From: Flavobacteriia bacterium
GTDB taxonomy: Bacteria; Bacteroidota; Bacteroidia; Flavobacteriales_D; Crocinitomicaceae
Assembly: GCA_016178305.1 (NCBI GenBank)
Contig: JACOTM010000007.1
Location: forward strand, 1-64,000
Length of the DNA stretch: 64,000 nucleotides
Reading direction: 5' to 3'
Shown: in pieces, positions 36,288-45,209 of the stretch
How the letters are laid out: every line of letters starts with the position of its first letter
How positions within the stretch are numbered: the first letter of the stretch is position 1
Translations under genes and position numbers: made by a program
The notes under the pieces: generated by a model
What the model was told of the DNA's origin: nothing
Seen by the model: only the letters and a program-made list of their open reading frames with translations
The model's database searches: none

Positions 36288-36427
36288 TCTTTATAATTTG
36301 ATAATGCAATTTCTATAATATTTTTTGAATACAATTTTTTTTTCTACGAATCCGTCAATATTTTAGACAAAAGTACATTTTAAGTAAACTAAATTAAATC
36401 TATATACTGAAAAGTAGTATTTATTGA

Positions 36428-37264
36428 TTAAACGGTATTAGATAAAACGTGATTTACAACGAATAATATAGGTTTATCAATGTACATTTTAACTTTCCAT
36501 CCTTTTTTATGAATAATATTATCAATTATTTTTTGTTGGTAAAAACCATATCTTCCAATAATATATAATTCTTTTTGAATTGGATTTAGCGGAAAAATAT
36601 ACTTCTCAAAAAACGTGTTTAAATTTTCGAAATGAACATCCTTTAACTCTTTTACATCTATTAATTTAGACGAAAGCTTACCTATAAACTGTTTACCTTC
36701 ATGACCATAAACATTTAACAAAATAGCTTTCCTTCCACCTATCAAACACTCAATTTCCTCGGTCACAGAACTCGAAAATTCATTATTTAAAAATTTATTT
36801 AAAACTGTTTTACCAAAATGATACCCGCTGCCTTCGTCTCCAATTAAGTAGCCAAATCCACCATAAAGATGCTCAATTTCATTTCCATTGTATTTGCAAA
36901 CCACTGAACCAGTTCCTAATATAGCTACTATTCCCTCCTCAGAACCTAATGATGCATGACAAGCTGCTTCTACGTCCGAAAAAACCTGAATGCATTCAAA
37001 TCCCCAAATGCGAAATATATCTTTAATTCGGTCTTTATTTTCTTCATTCAAACAACCTGCACCATAAAAAATCACTTTTGCTTCTTTATAAATAGAAAAG
37101 TTACTCCAATAATTTTTATATTCCTCGATAAATAACTCATCCCATTGACTTGGATGAAATGATCCTGTAGTAAAATAACGTCGGTCGCCAAGTTCATTAA
37201 CAAAACACCAATCCGTTTGAGTTCCACCACTATCAGCTATTAAGTATGTATTTATTTCTTTCAA
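36428..37264 (-). CDS. BadF/BcrA-type sugar kinase (N-acetylglucosamine kinase-like)
   Basis: ASKHA-fold kinase; N-acetylglucosamine kinase is the likeliest activity. The 278-residue product has phosphate motif 1 DSGGTQTDWCF, AILGTGSVVCKY (phosphate motif 2 region), and GGFGYLIGDEGSGYHFGKTVL. The start is a TTG at 37264 overlapping the Smr gene's TGA by four bases. No ATG precedes the conserved LIADSGGTQTDW. It suits recycling of GlcNAc from wall or glycans; substrate inferred. Confidence 0.8.
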   Translation of the reverse strand: MKEINTYLIADSGGTQTDWCFVNELGDRRYFTTGSFHPSQWDELFIEEYKNYWSNFSIYKEAKVIFYGAGCLNEENKDRIKDIFRIWGFECIQVFSDVEAACHASLGSEEGIVAILGTGSVVCKYNGNEIEHLYGGFGYLIGDEGSGYHFGKTVLNKFLNNEFSSSVTEEIECLIGGRKAILLNVYGHEGKQFIGKLSSKLIDVKELKDVHFENLNTFFEKYIFPLNPIQKELYIIGRYGFYQQKIIDNIIHKKGWKVKMYIDKPILFVVNHVLSNTV

Positions 37265-37786
37265 ATGTTGTAATGAATTTCCGCAGCAGTAGCACCTTTT
37301 CCATAATCCCGAAAATCAGCATCAAAATATTCTACGCCTTCTTGTTTTGATAAATAGATTCTAATCTCTTCTTTCAAGACGCCTTCTCCTACTCCATGTA
37401 TGACTACAATTTTTCGAATTCGTTTGGATTTGGCACGGTTAAAAAAGTTTTTAAATTCTTTCAACTGTTTATTTAAGATCTCAAAATTTGAAAGTCCTGC
37501 ATGTGAATCCGTAATTTCTTCAATATGTAAATCAATCTCCCACACATCAATCGGCTTTCGGTATCCTGTTTTTTGCTCTTTTTTAACCGTATGTTTATTC
37601 GCTCCCAATGAATCATCGTCATTTAAGTAAACATCTTGATCATCAGGTAAATGATAATCGTTTGAAATTTCGATCAAAACCTGACTCATCCTCAACAAGA
37701 ACATTCTTTGAATCTAAAAACCGTTTGATTTTACCTGTTCCTGTTTCATATAGAAAACAGACCGATTCTCCAATTTTAAAGTCCAT
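37261..37786 (-). pseudogene. Smr-domain protein (DUF2027-like N-terminus), apparently frameshifted
   Basis: Flavobacterial Smr proteins combine a small N-terminal beta domain with a C-terminal Smr nuclease-like domain. Here the ATG at 37786 opens MDFKIGESVCFLYETGTGKI and runs on to VLVEDESGFDRNF, then stops at 37643-37645. In a frame shifted by +1 the rest continues: NDYHLPDDQDVYLNDD, then VWEIDLHIEEITDSHAGLSN and IRKIVVIHGVGEGVLKEE, to the stop at 37261. The switch falls around 37645-37704. The Smr half alone could be made from an ATG at 37704 or 37689. Either a lesion or a sequencing error. It overlaps the site-2 protease end by 11 bases. Confidence 0.7.
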
Positions 37787-38717
37787 TTAAATATGCTTTT
37801 AAATCTAAATTTGCAATTACAATAATTGGCACAATGAACGCCGCTAACCAAAGAATAATAGCAACTATTTTAAAGAATAATGAAGCATCTCTATCAATAG
37901 GAGTTACTAATACATTATTCACTTGTCCAGCTATAATTGGATCTGTTTCTTCTGAAGACAATTGATCTACATACATTCTTAACGATGGAGAATAACTTAA
38001 AATAACTTGTTTTATTTTTGAAAAATCTTTATTGGATAATAACTTGTAAGATGTAGTAAAATTAATATTCTCTTCTTTTAATTCTTTATGTATTTGATAG
38101 TTTTTCTGAATCGTTCGAACGCGAATTCCCATTAAAAAACCAAATATGATGATAATCCAATTATTTATTAAAATTCCTATTCCTATTAATACAAGCGACG
38201 AAATGAAAGAGAAAATTAATTGAAATAATTCTTGATTTTTATTGATAAATATTTTTAAAATATGCCCTCCATCCAAAGGGTCAATTGGCAATAAATTTAT
38301 CATGTTTAAAAACAGAAACAGTCCTCCTATTTCTATCAAAACATTTTGATGCAAGTCAACTCCAAAATAAAGTAACAAAGTGCCAATCAATACTCCTGGT
38401 ATAGGTCCTGCAAGAATCACTAAAATACTTTCACTTTGCTTGTACAAATCTTTTTTACCTTGAACAAATGCCCCCATTAAAGGAACAAATAGTAAACGAA
38501 CATTTTCATATTTGAATAATTTCATCATTGAAAAATGTCCTAATTCATGAATTAACAAGACAATAACTAAAAAAAATATAAAACTAAATTCATCTGAAAA
38601 GACTAGTAGCATTGACAAAACAAATAAGACAATAGAAAAAATAGTTCTTCCTCCATTTTTCTGAGGTTTTGGTTCTGCTAATTCAGGTTTATTGGGATAA
38701 AAGTCAAATTCTTCCAT
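37776..38717 (-). CDS. site-2 protease family (M50) membrane metallopeptidase
   Basis: Intramembrane zinc protease fold. The 313-residue product has the active-site motif H57-E58-L-G-H61 in VIVLLIHELGHFSMM and the third ligand region LLPIDPLDGGHI, plus about six hydrophobic helices. No PDZ domain is visible. Members cleave membrane-bound regulators or act on other substrates. It lies between hemB (51 bases) and the Smr gene. Confidence 0.87.
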   Translation of the reverse strand: MEEFDFYPNKPELAEPKPQKNGGRTIFSIVLFVLSMLLVFSDEFSFIFFLVIVLLIHELGHFSMMKLFKYENVRLLFVPLMGAFVQGKKDLYKQSESILVILAGPIPGVLIGTLLLYFGVDLHQNVLIEIGGLFLFLNMINLLPIDPLDGGHILKIFINKNQELFQLIFSFISSLVLIGIGILINNWIIIIFGFLMGIRVRTIQKNYQIHKELKEENINFTTSYKLLSNKDFSKIKQVILSYSPSLRMYVDQLSSEETDPIIAGQVNNVLVTPIDRDASLFFKIVAIILWLAAFIVPIIVIANLDLKAYLNGL

Positions 38718-38768
38718 AATATTTAAAGTCTGTTTTACGAATGTAAGTATTTATACAACTCAAATCCA

Positions 38769-39740
38769 TTATTGTTTCACAAAAGCTGCGAAATCTTTTG
38801 CGAAATAAGTTAAGATACCGTCTGCTCCAGCTCTTTTGATGCTTAAAAGCATTTCAGACATCGTAGCTTCATAATTTAACCATCCATTTTTTGATGCGGC
38901 ATAAACCATTGCACATTCTCCACTCACATTGTATGCTGTAATCGGCGTATTAAAATTTTCCTTCAATAAATGAATAATATCTAAATAACAAAGTGCCGGT
39001 TTAACCATAATAAAATCAGCTCCTTCCGATACATCTAACGTTGCTTCAATTAAAGCTTCCCTCTTATTTGCAGGATTCATTTGATAAGTTTTTTTATCTC
39101 CAGATTTAGGTGCCGAATTTAAAGCATCTCGAAAAGGACCATAAAATGCACTGGCATATTTAGCGGTATAAGACATAATACTAACATCTGTAAAACCATT
39201 AATATCTAATTCATTCCTTAAATATCCTACCCTACCATCCATCATATCTGAAGGACCAAGAATATCAACTCCAGCTTGTGCTTGTGCAATAGCCATTTTT
39301 CCTAAAATCGGTAATGTCTTGTCATTGATGATGCGTCCATTTTCAACCAACCCATCGTGACCATCAGAAGAATATGGATCCATTGCAACATCGCTCATCA
39401 CAACAATTTCAGGAAACGTTTCTTTCAACGTTCGAATAGCATGCAAATAAAAATTTTCTTCTGCATAACTGTAAGAAGCAATTTGATCTTTTAAATGTTC
39501 CGAAACAGCTGGAAAAATATCAAATGTTTTAACACCTAACTTCAAGCATTCCTCTACCTCAGGCAACAGTAAATCCAAAGACCAACGAAAATTATTTGGC
39601 AAAGATTTAATTTCTGTTTTTATCCCTTTTCCATCTTCAATAAAGATAGGGTAAATCAAATTTTCAACTCCTAATTTAGTTTCTTCTACCATCGCTCGAA
39701 TTGCAATGTTTTTCCTATTTCTTCTTGGTCGAATTTGCAT
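38769..39740 (-). CDS. hemB: porphobilinogen synthase (delta-aminolevulinate dehydratase)
   Basis: Joins two 5-aminolevulinate molecules for heme synthesis. The 323-residue product has RPRRNRKNIAIRAMVEET, the substrate Lys in SYTAKYASAFYGPFRDAL, the Schiff-base Lys in DFIMVKPALCYLDI, and YNVSGECAMVYAA. The metal segment reads MSDVAMDPYSSDGHDG, with Asp where zinc-type enzymes have cysteines, so this is a zinc-independent (Mg-type) variant. Start is the ATG at 39740. Confidence 0.95.
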   Translation of the reverse strand: MQIRPRRNRKNIAIRAMVEETKLGVENLIYPIFIEDGKGIKTEIKSLPNNFRWSLDLLLPEVEECLKLGVKTFDIFPAVSEHLKDQIASYSYAEENFYLHAIRTLKETFPEIVVMSDVAMDPYSSDGHDGLVENGRIINDKTLPILGKMAIAQAQAGVDILGPSDMMDGRVGYLRNELDINGFTDVSIMSYTAKYASAFYGPFRDALNSAPKSGDKKTYQMNPANKREALIEATLDVSEGADFIMVKPALCYLDIIHLLKENFNTPITAYNVSGECAMVYAASKNGWLNYEATMSEMLLSIKRAGADGILTYFAKDFAAFVKQ

Positions 39741-39879
39741 TTTATATCCGTTTTTGCCAAAAGTAGAAATTGTGAATTAATTTTCCTAGAAATCATTTTT
39801 CAGTTTTTTTTTTAGAAATAATTAATTAACAAGATTATTTATTATTTTTAGCCTAACTTAAATACAAATTCACAGACTT

Positions 39880-40761
39880 ATGAAATTGATTTTTTTAAAA
39901 TTTGTACCTATAATAACTTGTGTTTTACTAACTTCATGTACTGACAATTCAGACATTGAGAGTCAAGCAAAAGATAGTTTAGATCCAAATAGTTCTTTAA
40001 ATACTAATTTTGACGGAAAAATATTTAGTATCCCATCTCCAATTCAAATGGCTATTTTATTAAAAGAAACAAAACTTCCGTTTAATGAATCTTTATTAAA
40101 TAAAATTGAAAATCGCAAAAAATACATAACAGAACATCAACAAGCCTTAAATTTAGGTGTTTATGGTACCGATTTAGGATACGCTTCTTTAAATGAACAA
40201 AATGGAATTTCTTTAAAATATTTAAGTATTGTAGAAGGAATAACATCTAATTTAGGTTTGGAAAGTGCTTTTGATAAAAACTTCATCTCACGATTCGAGA
40301 AATATCATACAAATAATGATTCTGTGATGCACATTATTGCTGATGCATTTAGAAAAGGGGACAACTTTTTAAAAAACTCACAAAGAAAATCGACTTCTGC
40401 ATTAATTTTGACTGGTGGATGGGTTGAATCTATGCACTATGCGTGTCAATTAAATGCATTGAAAGCAAACGAAAAAATAATTACACGTATCGGGGAACAA
40501 AAACAAACATTGTCAACCATAATTGAAATACTTTCAGAATATAATAAAACCAAAGAAAATGATAAATTAATTGAAAGCTTATCCTTATTAGATAAAATGT
40601 ACGAAAAAGTAATTATTGATTATCAGTATGTTAAACCAAAAACTGATTCTAAAAATAAAATTACAACTCTTCAACATATATCTTCGGTTAAAATTGAAAA
40701 AGCACTTTTAATTGAAATAACGACTCAAATTCAAGCAATAAGAGATCTTATTACTAATTAA
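39880..40761 (+). CDS. putative lipoprotein of unknown function
   Basis: The 293-residue product has a lipobox with Cys at residue 20 (VLLTSC) and an acidic Ser/Asp-rich start to the mature chain. The rest is helical: a conserved-looking PSPIQMAILLKETKLPFN, LNLGVYGTDLGYASLNEQ, and a second helical block TGGWVESMHYACQLNAL. I recall no named family; similar lipoproteins occur in Bacteroidota. A weak -7-like TATTTTTA is at 39843-39850. It opens a three-gene unit (gaps of 14 and 18 bases) with a small exported protein and a large transporter. Confidence 0.7.
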   Translation: MKLIFLKFVPIITCVLLTSCTDNSDIESQAKDSLDPNSSLNTNFDGKIFSIPSPIQMAILLKETKLPFNESLLNKIENRKKYITEHQQALNLGVYGTDLGYASLNEQNGISLKYLSIVEGITSNLGLESAFDKNFISRFEKYHTNNDSVMHIIADAFRKGDNFLKNSQRKSTSALILTGGWVESMHYACQLNALKANEKIITRIGEQKQTLSTIIEILSEYNKTKENDKLIESLSLLDKMYEKVIIDYQYVKPKTDSKNKITTLQHISSVKIEKALLIEITTQIQAIRDLITN

Positions 40762-40775
40762 TAAACCTATTAAAC

Positions 40776-41204
40776 ATGAAAAAAATATTTAACTCATTAT
40801 TATTTATTATTATTTTATCAAGCAGTGCTATTGGTCAAGATTGCAATGAAATCGTTAAAGTATGTGAAAGCTATTTAAATGGTAAAGAAGGAAGTTCAAG
40901 ATTCATTTCTGACGGCCAAGTTTATACTGCATTTTTAGATCGTGAGAAAGCTGAATTTAGAACAACATTTTATGGAGGTTCTACCTATAGAGTTGTAGCA
41001 AGCGCAGGAAATGATGATGACTTTGTAATTTTTACAATAAAAGATTTAAAAGGTAATATTATTTTTACAAACAAAAATCATAAAAATTCGCCTTATTGGG
41101 ATTTCGTAATACCTAGTACAATTCCTGTTATAATCGTAACTGAATTAGATTTAGACAAAAAAGTTACGGGATGTGCTGTAATGTTAATTGGCTTCAAACA
41201 ATAA
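40776..41204 (+). CDS. small exported protein of unknown function
   Basis: 142 residues with a signal peptide (MKKIFNSLLFIIILSSSAIGQ). The mature part begins DCNEIVKVCESYLNG and folds, by strand pattern, as a small beta domain (YGGSTYRVVASAGNDDDFVIFTI, WDFVIPSTIPVIIV). Three cysteines could form one disulfide. No family recognised. Middle gene of the lipoprotein-to-transporter unit. Confidence 0.65.
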   Translation: MKKIFNSLLFIIILSSSAIGQDCNEIVKVCESYLNGKEGSSRFISDGQVYTAFLDREKAEFRTTFYGGSTYRVVASAGNDDDFVIFTIKDLKGNIIFTNKNHKNSPYWDFVIPSTIPVIIVTELDLDKKVTGCAVMLIGFKQ

Positions 41205-41222
41205 TCTTAAAAATATTTTGAA

Positions 41223-44200
41223 ATGAGTGAGCGGATTCTTCGAGCTTTAATGCAACTTTTTGCAATTATTGCGAAAGTTGATGAAGAAGATGAAAATAAT
41301 CCAGGCACTATTTCCAAGATAAATAATTCAAGAAAAATAGTTGAGTCTTTTTTAAAATCAGAATTAAACACCTCATTAGTCAAAAAATACACGAATTTAT
41401 ATGAAGATTACATATTAATTCATCAAGGGAAAGATAAAAACAATATCGCTTTAAAGAAAAGAACTTCTGTAAATTCTGTTAAAGTTTTACGAATTTGTTA
41501 TCAAATAAATGAAGAATTAACACAACGTCAAAAAGTAATCGTTCTTTTTCGAATTTTTGAATACATCCATTCAAACGAAGTTATTACTTCGCAAGAATTA
41601 GACTTTGTAAGTACTGTTTCTGAATCATTTAACATTTCATCAAATGAATTTAAACTTATAAAGTATATTCAAAAAAAAGATTGGAGTGAAAAAATAGATG
41701 ATAAGGATATTTTATATATTTCTCCCAATAAATCTCATTTTGAATTAGCTAAAAATTTTCAATTAGAAGGTTTAGACAATGAAATTAGAATCTTAAGAAT
41801 TAAAAGTATAAACACTTTGTTTTTTAGATATTTTGGGCAAGATGAATTAGTCATGAATGGTCAAATTGTTTCAAATGATCGTACATATATATTAAACAAT
41901 GGCTCCTCAATCAAAACATTAAAAAGCAAAACAGTTTATTATAGCGACGTAATTACACGATTTTTAGAAGATAACCAAACAGAAAAAATCATTTTCTCTG
42001 TTGAAAATATTGAACACCAATTTAAAAAAGGAAATACTGGCTTACATAAATTAAGTTTTACCGAAGAATCCGGAAAATTAGTCGGGATTATGGGTGGATC
42101 AGGAACGGGAAAATCAACATTACTAAATATCTTTAACGGTAATATTCATCCAACTAAAGGAAAAATAACAATCAATGGCATTAATGTACATCACAATAAA
42201 ACTGAATTAGAAGGGGTTATTGGATATGTCAGTCAAGATGATTTATTAATCGAAGAATTAACCGTATTCCAAAATTTATTTTTTAACACTAAACTTTGCT
42301 TTGAAAACTTAAGTGATTTATCAATTTCAAAAAAAGTTATTGAAGTATTAATTGCTGTTGGATTACAAGACGTTAAAGATTTAAAAGTTGGAAGTGTTTT
42401 CGAAAAAACGATTTCTGGTGGACAAAGAAAAAGATTAAATATTGCTTTAGAATTAATCCGTGAACCCTCTATTTTATTTGTAGATGAGCCCACATCAGGT
42501 TTGTCTTCCAGGGACTCCGAAAATATTATGGATTTACTTAAAGAATTAGCTTTAAAAGGTAAATTAATTTTTGTTGTCATTCATCAACCTTCGTCAGATA
42601 TTTTTAAAATGTTTGACCGTTTACTCGTTTTAGACCAAGGTGGTTACCCTATTTTTGATGGAAATCCATTAGATTCAATCGTATATTTCAAAACACATAT
42701 TCACCACGTTAATGCTGAAGACCGAGAATGTGAATTATGCGGCAATGTAAATCCAGAACAAATATTTAATATAATTGATGCTAAAGTAGTTGATGAATAT
42801 GGAAATTTCACCAATCATCGCAAAACAATTCCTAAAGAATGGAATGAATTATATACACAATATCAACACATTGTAAAAAATGAAAATACAATCAATAATA
42901 ATAATAATAAAGAAAAATTACAACCACTAAATCCAACTAAACATGCGAATAAATTAATTCAATTTATTGTTTTTTTTCAACGTGATTTTCTAAGTAAAAT
43001 AGGAAATAAACAATACCTTCTAATCAACACATTCGTCGCTCCTATTTTAGCAATTATTCTATCTCTATTTGTTCGTTATTATAAAAAAACAGACTCCAAT
43101 TCTTATTATTCCTTTTATCAAAATGAAAATATTCCACAATTTATATTTATAGGTGTTATTGTTGCATTATTTTTAGGGCTAACTGTTGCTGCAGAAGAGA
43201 TTAATAAAGATAAAAAAATATTAAAAAGAGAAGGTTTTTTAAACTTATCAAGAAGTAGTTACCTCGCGTCCAAAATTTCAATTTTATTTATCATTTCGGC
43301 TATTCAAAGTTTATTTTTTGTAATCATTGGTAATCTTGTTTTAGAAATAAAAGATATTTGGATTTCTGAATGGTTAATTTTATTTTCTATTTCATGTCTT
43401 GCAAATGTAATGGGATTAAACATTTCAAGCGCCTTCAATTCTGCAAAAGTAATTTATATCACGATACCATTATTAATAATACCTCAATTATTATTAAGTG
43501 GAGTGATTGTAAAATTCGATAAATTAAACCCTTCGTTATCAAAAAGTACCGAAGTACCTTGGATAGGAAACTTAATGGCATCGAGATGGGGATACGAAGC
43601 ATTAATTGTTGATCAATTGAAAAACAACCAATTTGATAACATTTTTTTTGAATTAAAAAAGACTAAAAGTGAAGCTGCTTGGAAAAAAAATTATTGGATT
43701 CCTGAAATGAAAAATCAATTGAATCTGTTAAAAGATAAAAATATCGATTTTTCTTCCAAGAAGAATGCATTATTATTAATCAAAAATGAACTAAATAAAG
43801 AATCGTATAAATGGAAAAATCTAATTTCATTGATTAACCGCATTCATTTTAATTCACCTCAAATTAACGAGCAAAAAATTGATGAAATTAGAAATTTACT
43901 CGATATCTTATCAAATCAGTACACCTCTATTTTTAATAACTCCAATCGTAAAATTGATCAAATAATTCAAAATATTGGCAACAAAAAATATCAAGACCTG
44001 CAAAATGCTCATTCCAATGAAAACATTTCAGATATAGCTACAAATAAGCATGAAAGTGATAAAATCATCATTTATAATCATGAGCTAATTCAAAAAGAAG
44101 ATCCTATCTATTTAAATGCTCATAATTATACTTTTTTTAAAACTCCTTTTTATTGTCCTGAAAAATCTTTTTTCGGAACTATTATCTCAACTTTCTGGAG

Positions 44201-44315
44201 TAATTTTATTATTCTTTGGATAATGACTATTCTTTCTACAATCGTTCTTTATTATGACTTAATTAAAAAACTCATTAGTAATATTAATTTTTTAATTAAA
44301 AAACCTATCAAATAA
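41223..44315 (+). CDS. ABCG-like half transporter with TerB-like and FHA-like N-terminal regions
   Basis: A 1030-residue ABC protein combining ATPase and permease in one chain. Residues 1-140 are helical and resemble a TerB-like domain (QKVIVLFRIFEYIHSNEVITSQELDFV). About 140-250 is beta-rich, possibly FHA-like (IKSINTLFFRYFGQDELVMNG). The ABCG-type ATPase follows: Walker A GGSGTGKSTLLN near 293, signature SGGQRKRLNIALEL, Walker B ILFVDEPTSGLS. A CxxC linker comes next (ECELCGNVN). Membrane helices occupy about 590-790. A long soluble helical block (about 800-985) ends in one last helix. Substrate unknown; the two upstream exported proteins may be partners. Confidence 0.8.
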   Translation: MSERILRALMQLFAIIAKVDEEDENNPGTISKINNSRKIVESFLKSELNTSLVKKYTNLYEDYILIHQGKDKNNIALKKRTSVNSVKVLRICYQINEELTQRQKVIVLFRIFEYIHSNEVITSQELDFVSTVSESFNISSNEFKLIKYIQKKDWSEKIDDKDILYISPNKSHFELAKNFQLEGLDNEIRILRIKSINTLFFRYFGQDELVMNGQIVSNDRTYILNNGSSIKTLKSKTVYYSDVITRFLEDNQTEKIIFSVENIEHQFKKGNTGLHKLSFTEESGKLVGIMGGSGTGKSTLLNIFNGNIHPTKGKITINGINVHHNKTELEGVIGYVSQDDLLIEELTVFQNLFFNTKLCFENLSDLSISKKVIEVLIAVGLQDVKDLKVGSVFEKTISGGQRKRLNIALELIREPSILFVDEPTSGLSSRDSENIMDLLKELALKGKLIFVVIHQPSSDIFKMFDRLLVLDQGGYPIFDGNPLDSIVYFKTHIHHVNAEDRECELCGNVNPEQIFNIIDAKVVDEYGNFTNHRKTIPKEWNELYTQYQHIVKNENTINNNNNKEKLQPLNPTKHANKLIQFIVFFQRDFLSKIGNKQYLLINTFVAPILAIILSLFVRYYKKTDSNSYYSFYQNENIPQFIFIGVIVALFLGLTVAAEEINKDKKILKREGFLNLSRSSYLASKISILFIISAIQSLFFVIIGNLVLEIKDIWISEWLILFSISCLANVMGLNISSAFNSAKVIYITIPLLIIPQLLLSGVIVKFDKLNPSLSKSTEVPWIGNLMASRWGYEALIVDQLKNNQFDNIFFELKKTKSEAAWKKNYWIPEMKNQLNLLKDKNIDFSSKKNALLLIKNELNKESYKWKNLISLINRIHFNSPQINEQKIDEIRNLLDILSNQYTSIFNNSNRKIDQIIQNIGNKKYQDLQNAHSNENISDIATNKHESDKIIIYNHELIQKEDPIYLNAHNYTFFKTPFYCPEKSFFGTIISTFWSNFIILWIMTILSTIVLYYDLIKKLISNINFLIKKPIK

Positions 44316-44316
44316 A

Positions 44317-44340
44317 AAAAGCAACCCGAAAGTTGCTTTT
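44317..44340. terminator. two-way terminator between the transporter and fabG
   Basis: AAAAGCAAC (44317-44325), loop CCGAAA, GTTGCTTTT (44332-44340). The T run is good on the minus strand and short on the plus strand. It lies between convergent genes. Confidence 0.8.
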
Positions 44341-44359
44341 AATGTTATTTACTTCATTG

Positions 44360-45106
44360 TTACATTAACATTCCACCACAAACATTAATTGTTTGCCCTG
44401 TAATATAAGCCGACATATCTGACGCTAAAAACACCGTTAAATCGGCAACATCTTTTGGTGAGCCTCCTCTTTTCAAAGGAATTGAATTTCTCCATTCTTC
44501 GACAACCTTTTGATCTAAAGCTCCAGTCATTTCTGTTTCAATAAATCCTGGTGCTATCGCATTGCAACGAATATTTCTTGATCCCAATTCTTGAGCTACT
44601 GACTTTGTAAATCCAATTAACCCTGCTTTTGATGCTGCATAATTCGATTGACCTGCATTTCCACTAACACCAACAACTGAAGACATATTGATAATAGATC
44701 CTTTTCGTGCTTTTAACATTGGACGTTGTACTGCTTTCGTTAAATTAAAAGCTGATTTTAAATTCGTATTAATAACTTCATCCCATTGTTCTTCTGTCAT
44801 TCTCATCAACAAGGTATCTCTAGTAATCCCAGCATTATTCACCAAAACATCTATCGTACCAAAAGCTTCAACAACATCATCAACCAATTTTTGAGCCTCA
44901 TCAAATTTACCTGCATCTGATTTAAATCCTCTAGCCATACCTCCATTAACAGAGAGCTCAGTTTCTAAAGCTCTTGCTTTTTCTTCTGATGATAAATAGG
45001 TAAACGCAACTTTTGCTCCTTGTTTTGCACATTCTTCAGCAATCGCTTTACCAATCCCTCTTGAAGCTCCAGTGATTAAAACCACTTTATCTTGTAATAA
45101 ACCCAT
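44360..45106 (-). CDS. fabG: 3-oxoacyl-[acyl-carrier-protein] reductase
   Basis: NADPH-dependent reductase of fatty acid elongation. The 248-residue product has the Rossmann motif ITGASRGIGKAIAEE, NNAG in VLVNNAGITRD, the catalytic SVVGVSGNAGQSNYAASKAG (Ser, Tyr-x3-Lys), and GFIETEMT. The ATG at 45106 (MGLLQDKVV) is preferred over a TTG at 45121. It stands alone, not in a fab cluster. Confidence 0.93.
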   Translation of the reverse strand: MGLLQDKVVLITGASRGIGKAIAEECAKQGAKVAFTYLSSEEKARALETELSVNGGMARGFKSDAGKFDEAQKLVDDVVEAFGTIDVLVNNAGITRDTLLMRMTEEQWDEVINTNLKSAFNLTKAVQRPMLKARKGSIINMSSVVGVSGNAGQSNYAASKAGLIGFTKSVAQELGSRNIRCNAIAPGFIETEMTGALDQKVVEEWRNSIPLKRGGSPKDVADLTVFLASDMSAYITGQTINVCGGMLM

Positions 45107-45209
45107 AATTATATTTTTCAATTTAATAAAAGCTTTTATTCACTTTTCACGATTTCAAAGATAGTAAAATTATTAATTTTCAACTTTAAGAAGTCTTTTA
45201 AATCAATCA

